From positions 102,511,868 through 102,575,867 of the forward strand of contig NC_084797.1 in NCBI RefSeq assembly GCF_963169125.1: a stretch of 64,000 nucleotides of DNA, read 5' to 3'. Every line of letters begins with the position of its first letter. Positions within the stretch are counted from its first letter, which is position 1. Shown in pieces: positions 58,597 through 64,000 of the stretch. This stretch comes from Humulus lupulus (Eukaryota; Streptophyta; Magnoliopsida; Rosales; Cannabaceae). The notes beneath the pieces were generated by a model, which was not told the DNA's origin, made no database searches, and worked only from the letters and a program-made list of their open reading frames with translations. The position numbers and the translations under genes were made by a program.

Positions 58597-58852
58597 TGTA
58601 ACGACATGAATTTACTGTTAAGGCTCAGTGCCTGGATTACAGTGTCTGGAGGTCATAATGGGATATACATGTGGGATTAATTGAATTAATATGTGACTAT
58701 GTGGCATACATGATTTATATGATAATATGGATTTAAATGTATGTTTATGTGTATTAAATATGCATGTGGGCCCATTCTTGATAGTAAGGGAATATTAGTA
58801 ATATTGGCCTGTTGCGGGCATAAATGTAATTATATGTGAGTAAATGGTTGAG
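58597..58852 (+). repeat. Fragment of a second plus-strand LTR (GYP-6)
   Basis: Starts TGTAACGACATGAATTTACTG and runs 256 bp until the GYP-5 LTR begins. It may be the left half of the LTR whose right end is at 62785-63085, split by GYP-5; this is inference. Confidence 0.55.
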
Positions 58853-61118
58853 TGTAACGCCCTGGATAGCCAGGATCGCCACAATGTGTATTTATAAAGG
58901 TGCAGGACTTGCTAATTAAGTCATTTAGTCAAAACGTGTCACTAAACCATAAATGTGCTAGGGTTAAAATGGTTTTGGTCTCAAAAAAAAAAACATTTCA
59001 TATATTCAAACAGATTTAAATATGGGATCCCAAAAAGGAACTGTGTTTAAAAGTTGGTTTACAAAATTTCCACAATCCAGACTACCGTCAGCCACTCTAA
59101 GGCAAAACAGATATTTATAGCTCTTCTCTTCCTGTTATCCTCTTAACCGTGGTGGCTGAGCAGCTGGTCATGTACATTCCGCTCACAGAGCTCTCCAAGT
59201 CAGAGCTGAGCAAGTTTGCCCTTGCCTTTACCTGCACCACGTAGCACCCGTGAGCCAAGGCCCAGCAAGAAAACATAATACACATCCCAACAATCATAAT
59301 GAGAGAATAATCCTTTAAGCATGATCAAACACTTAACATTCCACATTAATCACACAGCATGTAATCGGAATCAAAGATGCACCCAATCATTAATAACAGT
59401 TAAGTCACATAATAACTAGGGTCGACAACTTAGGTCGCACCCTCTGATTACCCCACTGACTCTGGCCCGCTTAAACCGAGCTCAGTGCATAATAAGCTGT
59501 CCTCGGCTACCAGTGGCTGAGCCGCGCCCTGTGCGCTAGTGTAACCTTTGGCACTCTTAGGCCGTTGGTTTACTGTTTACATGACATAATACCATCCTTT
59601 CAAAGCATACATATTAGTGAACCCTTAGCCTCATTACAAATACATAACCGGGTGCAGTTTTCTTACCTTTGGCTTCCAAGTGTACTAGCTACGAGCGATG
59701 CTTCTTGAGCGCGATCTGATCCCCGAGCCCTAGCTTAGCACCTAGTCACAACCAAGATAAAGGATACCATCAACAATCTTAAAAGAGCTTCTAGACAAAG
59801 TTCTAGTCTCCGAAACATTGAACTTCACCAAACATGGTAAAAGATTCAATCCCGAGCACCCTAGGTTAAATTCCCAAGCCTAGAATCTCAAAATCCCAAA
59901 AGCTCTTAAGGACCGCAGCATTAGCCACCCATGCCGCGGCATGGCCCCAACCAGAGGCCTCCCAATGCCCAAAAACAAACACGGGCCGCGACCCTACTCA
60001 GACCATGCCGTGGCCCGCCCTCCTTCCTCAGCACACATCAGCCTCGAAGGGCCGCAGCTCACCAAGAACTATGCCGCGGCCCGACCCCTTCGAACCCAAA
60101 AAAACCTCCATTTTTTACTCTCAAACCTCATGCAAACTCATCCAAAACTACCCCAATTCCACAACTCAACTATCCAAAAACTTCCCACAAGATTCCAGCA
60201 ACATAACCTAGCTGAAACCTAGACTAGAAACCCATCAAAAACCTATTTCAATCACTGAAATTATCTAACTCAAGAACACAAAACCCAGCCATGGACACAC
60301 TATAATTCAGCCATTAAACCTTTAATTCGAGCTTACCTCAACTGCAGAACCACTCCTCCAAGAGATTTATGGGCTAACTTCTAAGGTTCTAGCTTCAATT
60401 TAATCTTCAAATCCAAAAACCCAAAACCTCTTAGAACACACTCAAAAACACAGAATTTCAACCACAGAAAATGGGATTCAATGCTTACCTCAACCTTGAT
60501 TAAGTTCCTTTGACAATCCTTGAGCTAATCCTCTAAATCCCAGCTTTAATCTTCAGAATTCCAGCCACAATTCTATGTTCTATTGTTTTTCCTTTTAGAG
60601 AGAAAGAGAGAAGGAAGGAGAGGGTCGGTCTATTTTATGTTCCACTGTTTTCTAAAATTTTCTTAATTCTATCCTTAAGCAATAAAGCTAATCCCAAAGC
60701 TCGGGGTACCAGAAACGTCCCCGAGGGCAAAATGGTAAATTTCCCCAACGTTCCCACCTAGACTTCCTAACCTCAAATATATCTCCAATTATTTATTTTC
60801 ATAACCCGGTAATCTAAATAACCACCCGATACCTGAGATACCCCTTGACTTGTCCAAAGTCAAACGTTAGGCCCTGTTGTGACTTTCTCGCTATCTAGCT
60901 CCCTAGGATCGCCTCAAGTCGCCGGCTGCAGATTTACCCACATAATAATGTGGTTCTCACAAATATAACATTTAACCACATTTACATTTATATAATCATA
61001 CAAGCATGCTTTTCATGTAATCATGCATTAAATCAATAAATTCACACATAAGCCAATTATGCCCTCCTGGCACACTAATCAAGGCCCTTAAGCCATTTAG
61101 TGATTTTGGGTCGTTACA
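58853..61118 (-). repeat. 3' LTR of GYP-5
   Basis: 2,266 bp, minus strand from TGTAACGACCCAAAATCAC to CCAGGGCGTTACA. Related in layout to the GYP-3 LTR (shared CACCACGTAGCACCCGTGAG and CACTCTTAGGCCGTT strings), but clearly diverged. Confidence 0.87.
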
Positions 61119-61154
61119 ACTATCTCCTCCTATTGAGAATTTCTTCCTTGAAAT

Positions 61155-62784
61155 TTACCTGAATAGCTCGGGATACTGATCCCGCATCGCTATCTCTAAC
61201 TCCCAGGTCGCTTCCTCGACCTTGCTATTTCTCCACTTCACTTTCACTAACGGAATTGTCTTACACCGTAAGACTTTGTCCTTCCGATCCAAAATCTGAA
61301 CTAGTCGCTCTTCATAGGACAAGTCTGTCTGCAACTCTAAATCCTCATACTTCAGCACGTGTGTCGTATCTGAAACATACTTCCGCAACATGGAGGCATG
61401 GAATACATCATGAACTCCTGACAGCGACGGTGGCAAGGCCAACCTGTAAGCCACCCATCCAATCCTTTCTAAAATCTTGAAAGGTCCAACAAACCGAGGG
61501 CTCAGCTTGCCCTTTACCCCAAATCTCCTCACCCCTCTCAGTGGTGAAACTCCCAGAAACACATGGTCCCTAACCTGGAACTCCACGTCCCTACGCTTAG
61601 GATCAGCGTAGCTTTTCTGTCTACTCTGCAAAGAAAGCATTCTGGCTTGAATCTTCTCAATAGCCTCATTGGTCTTCTGAACCATGTTTGGCCCCAAATA
61701 CCTTCTCTCACCCATCTCATCCCAATGAATGGGTGATCTGCACTTTCTTCCATATAACATCTCGTAAGGAGCCACTCCAATCGTGGATTGGTAACTGTTG
61801 TTATATGAGAATTCGATCAATGGAAGATACCTACTCCAAGATCCCTCGAAATCAATCACACACGCCCTAAGCATGTCCTCTGATACCTGAATCGTTCTCT
61901 CAGACTGTCCGTCAGTCTGAGGATGAAAAGCTATGCTAAACTTCAACTAAGTCCCCATGGCTCTCTGCAGAGCTCCCCAAAACTTGGAGGTAAAGACAGG
62001 GTCTCGATCAGATACAATAGACTTTGGAACCCCATGGAGACGAACTATCTCCCTCACATACAACTCTGCATACTGCTCCACTAAGTACGTCGACTTCACT
62101 GACAGAAAATGAGCTGACTTGGTGTATCTGTCCACTATCACCCACACCGAGTCACAAAGTCCCACTGTCCTGGGTAGTCCTCCTACAAAATCCATAGTGA
62201 TGTCATTCCACTTCTACTCTGGGATACCCAAAGGCTGAAGCAATCCTGCTGGACACTGATGCTCAGCCTTTACCTGTTGACATGTCAAACATCTAGCCAC
62301 ATACTCTACTACATCCTTCTTCATCCCGGGCCACCAATATAATGTCCGTAGATCCTGATACATCTTCGTGGTACTCGGATGAAGCGAGTATGGCGTAGTG
62401 TGGGACTCATCCGGTATCTCTCATCTGATCCCCTCATCTTCCAGAACACAAATCCGCCCCTGATATCGAAGCAAACTAGTCTCAAAAATAGAATAGTCCT
62501 TAACTGTCCCCGCTAAGACATGCTGTCTAACCACCTGCAACTGCGCGTCCACCAACTGACCCTCCTTGACCCGCTCTAGCAAGGTCGACTGCAAGGTAAT
62601 ATTAGCTGACTGGCCTACAACCAGTTCTATCTTTGCCCTGGCCATCTCATCAGCTAACTCTCGAGAGATCTGGGTGGAACTATACAACTGTCCTGGGCCC
62701 CTACGGCTCAACGCATCTGCCACCACATTGGCCTTCCCTGGGTGGTAAAGGATGTCACAGTCATAATCCTTAACCAGCTCCAAC
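61155..62784 (-). pseudogene. GYP-5 RNase H end, integrase and chromo-like tail
   Basis: Starts in [19 protein letters not shown]. Integrase zinc-binding region and YWWPGMKKD are near 62330, then [12 protein letters not shown] near 62190, [13 protein letters not shown] near 62005, HPQTDGQSER near 61920. The tail has FQVRDHVFLGVSPL, SMLRKYVSDTTHVL, and ends WRNSKVEEATWELE to YPELFR at 61158. One frame with stops at 62421 (TGA), near 62217 (TAG in place of TGG) and 61947 (TAG); the best preserved Tekay integrase in the window. Confidence 0.88.
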
Positions 62785-63085
62785 CGCGGTCAGGGAGTTC
62801 TCAGAGGGACTAGAGGTTTACCCTATTTTTACCGCTTAGGTCGGTGGGGATTGTAAATTTGAAACAGTAGCGACCCTTTTGTATTATGAACAGCTTGTAA
62901 ACATTTTGAAAGGCTCATGAGTAGTTTATTTACTTAATGAAATGTATCCTTTCCTTTTTATTGGTTTTTCACCTTAACCTAATAATAACACTTAGAACAC
63001 ATTTTTAACCAAAGGACTCGGGTAGCGAGTCAAATTTCTGGTTCACAGTTCTCCGTAACTGTTCTGGGGTAGCCAGGGCGTTACA
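62785..63085 (+). repeat. Right end of a plus-strand LTR
   Basis: Ends GGTAGCCAGGGCGTTACA followed by ACT and a primer site. No coding content; the left border at 62785 is an abrupt junction with GYP-5. Confidence 0.65.
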
Positions 63086-63161
63086 ACTTGGTATCAGAGC
63101 CTCATAATGCCCATCTTTTTGGCGTACGATCTCTCTAATACCAAGTTGTAACGCCCTGGCT
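63071..63161. repeat. Inverted repeat of LTR ends and primer sites, head to head
   Basis: 29-bp arms, 63071-63099 and 63133-63161, with one mismatch and a 33-bp spacer. Each arm holds the last 15 bp of an LTR plus the primer site, so two elements face one another. Confidence 0.9.
63089..63100 (+). other. Primer-binding site (initiator tRNA-Met type)
   Basis: TGGTATCAGAGC three bases after the LTR end. The leader that should follow is only about 30 bp long before a mirrored primer site begins. Confidence 0.85.
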
Positions 63162-63175
63162 CAGGAGATTAACAT

Positions 63176-63656
63176 TCTTGGTCTAGCCAACCACTTCCCA
63201 CCAAATCCGGGCATCTTCCCAAAACATATAGGTAACACAGGCCACCCTCTCACTACCAACTACCCTCATAAAGTCAAGAATAGTGGTAATCATGCTCATC
63301 CATTGTTCAACTTTGGTAGGAACGGCACTGCCTTCAAACACAGGAGGTTGTTGCTTCCTGAACCGTTCATAAAGAGGTTCCAATCTGTTTCCAACCTCAG
63401 GCAGTTGCCCAGTAACTGGCACCGACATAGAAGGTGCCTCTGTAACACTGGCCACTACAGGCACTTGCTGCTGTCTTAGGAGGCGAAGCTCCTTTCCCTG
63501 TTTTAACACTGTAGCCTGCAACTCCTCAAACATCTGTTGCCAGTTTGTAGGTGCTAGCTGTGGAATCTGGGATTGGCCATTCTCTTGACCTTGACTGTTA
63601 TTATTCTGGCCTGGATCACTCTGGCCAGCTGACATGTCTGTTTGCCCTGGGTTCAT
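63176..63656 (-). pseudogene. GYP-7 gag N-terminal half
   Basis: From ATG 63656 (MNPGQTDMSAGQSD) the frame is open to about 63183: glutamine-rich arm, TNWQQMFEELQATVLKQG, PLYERFRKQQPPVFEG, EQWMSMITTILDFMRVVG and EDARIWWEVVG. It is then cut, so the rest of gag, the zinc knuckle and pol are missing. The intact half suggests a young insertion before truncation. Confidence 0.85.
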
Positions 63657-64000
63657 TCTGTCACTGATACCTTACTGAAACAATAATCAATACGGCCAGT
63701 CAGGTAGTAATAACTAAACCTCTTGCCGCCTTACGGTCCAAGAACAAACAGACAATTATCACATTCCACAGTCATTCAATATTCACAAGCAGATACATGT
63801 TCATGGCATTCAGCACTCAGCATGTATTACATAATAACTCATAACTACCATACTAATAAGCAGGCGCTAGCAATCTCAGTACTAATTAGCACACATTTGC
63901 TAAAGATATAATATTTCAGGGCACAGGTTCAACATGGTATCTCATGCACACAGGTAAAGCATATATATCACATTTAAACAATTATACATGTAACCACATA
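63657..64000 (-). other. GYP-7 leader, runs off the window
   Basis: AT-rich non-coding leader upstream of gag. The primer site and LTR would lie beyond the right edge. Confidence 0.55.

Larger units (their letters stand above)
58853..62784 (-). mobile_element. GYP-5: Tekay-type element, 5' truncated
   Basis: Minus strand: RNase H end and integrase 62784-61155, purine tract (61140-61119), 3' LTR 61118-58853. Protease, gag and 5' LTR are missing; the sequence breaks at 62784 within an [10 protein letters not shown] motif. Confidence 0.85.

Overview
The window is plant nuclear DNA, from a eudicot-like genome. The only conventional host gene I can support is an intron-less PLS-class pentatricopeptide-repeat (PPR) gene at 907-2685 on the minus strand. 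From 4029 to the right edge almost everything is LTR retrotransposon. The genus cannot be fixed from the sequence alone.

Layout. 1-4028: PPR gene with AT-rich, low-complexity flanks. 4029-58596: a set of nested insertions up to four levels deep. GYP-1 (+, old, Tekay/Del-type Ty3-gypsy) starts with an LTR at 4029-5724 and is interrupted at 7400 by GYP-2 (-). GYP-2 is interrupted by GYP-3 (-, 9722-40781, target-site duplication TTATC) and by TAT-2 (+, 43962-55610, TSD GCAGT). GYP-3 is in turn interrupted by SOLO-1 (solo LTR 11159-12123, TSD CTTAC), GYP-4 (-, 12412 to about 19045) and TAT-1 (+, 22008-36640, TSD GTCCC). A decayed integrase and 3' LTR, probably the far end of GYP-1, follow at 56777-58596 and hold SOLO-2 (57176-57942). 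58597-64000 is a scrap yard of further Tekay-type pieces: GYP-5 with a full LTR, a palindromic head-to-head LTR/primer-site structure, and a gag fragment that runs off the window.

Two kinds of element dominate. The GYP elements are chromovirus-like Ty3-gypsy copies with a primer-binding site matching initiator tRNA-Met, an LTR beginning TGTAACG-like, a CCHC gag and a chromo-like C-terminus to the integrase. TAT-1 and TAT-2 are Tat-lineage elements with equal-length LTR pairs (888/888 and 593/593 bp), one long gag-pol frame carrying an extra RNase H, and a separate gene on the opposite strand between pol and the 3' LTR.

The most interesting content is that opposite-strand gene. In both TAT elements I can place a TATA box, a leader intron and four coding exons. 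The three internal introns have the same phases (1,1,0) in the two elements. The product has a domain resembling the Pfam 'putative gypsy type transposon' family, then low-complexity, and a long coiled coil. In TAT-1 this antisense frame is free of stop codons, although one splice donor looks damaged, while the sense polyprotein has six nonsense codons and a frameshift. Other notable signals are a 5S rRNA-derived segment with pol III promoter boxes in the GYP-1 LTR, three independent insertions within about 155 bp of the homologous protease region, two LTR/UTR minisatellites, and premature stops that look like C-to-T decay.
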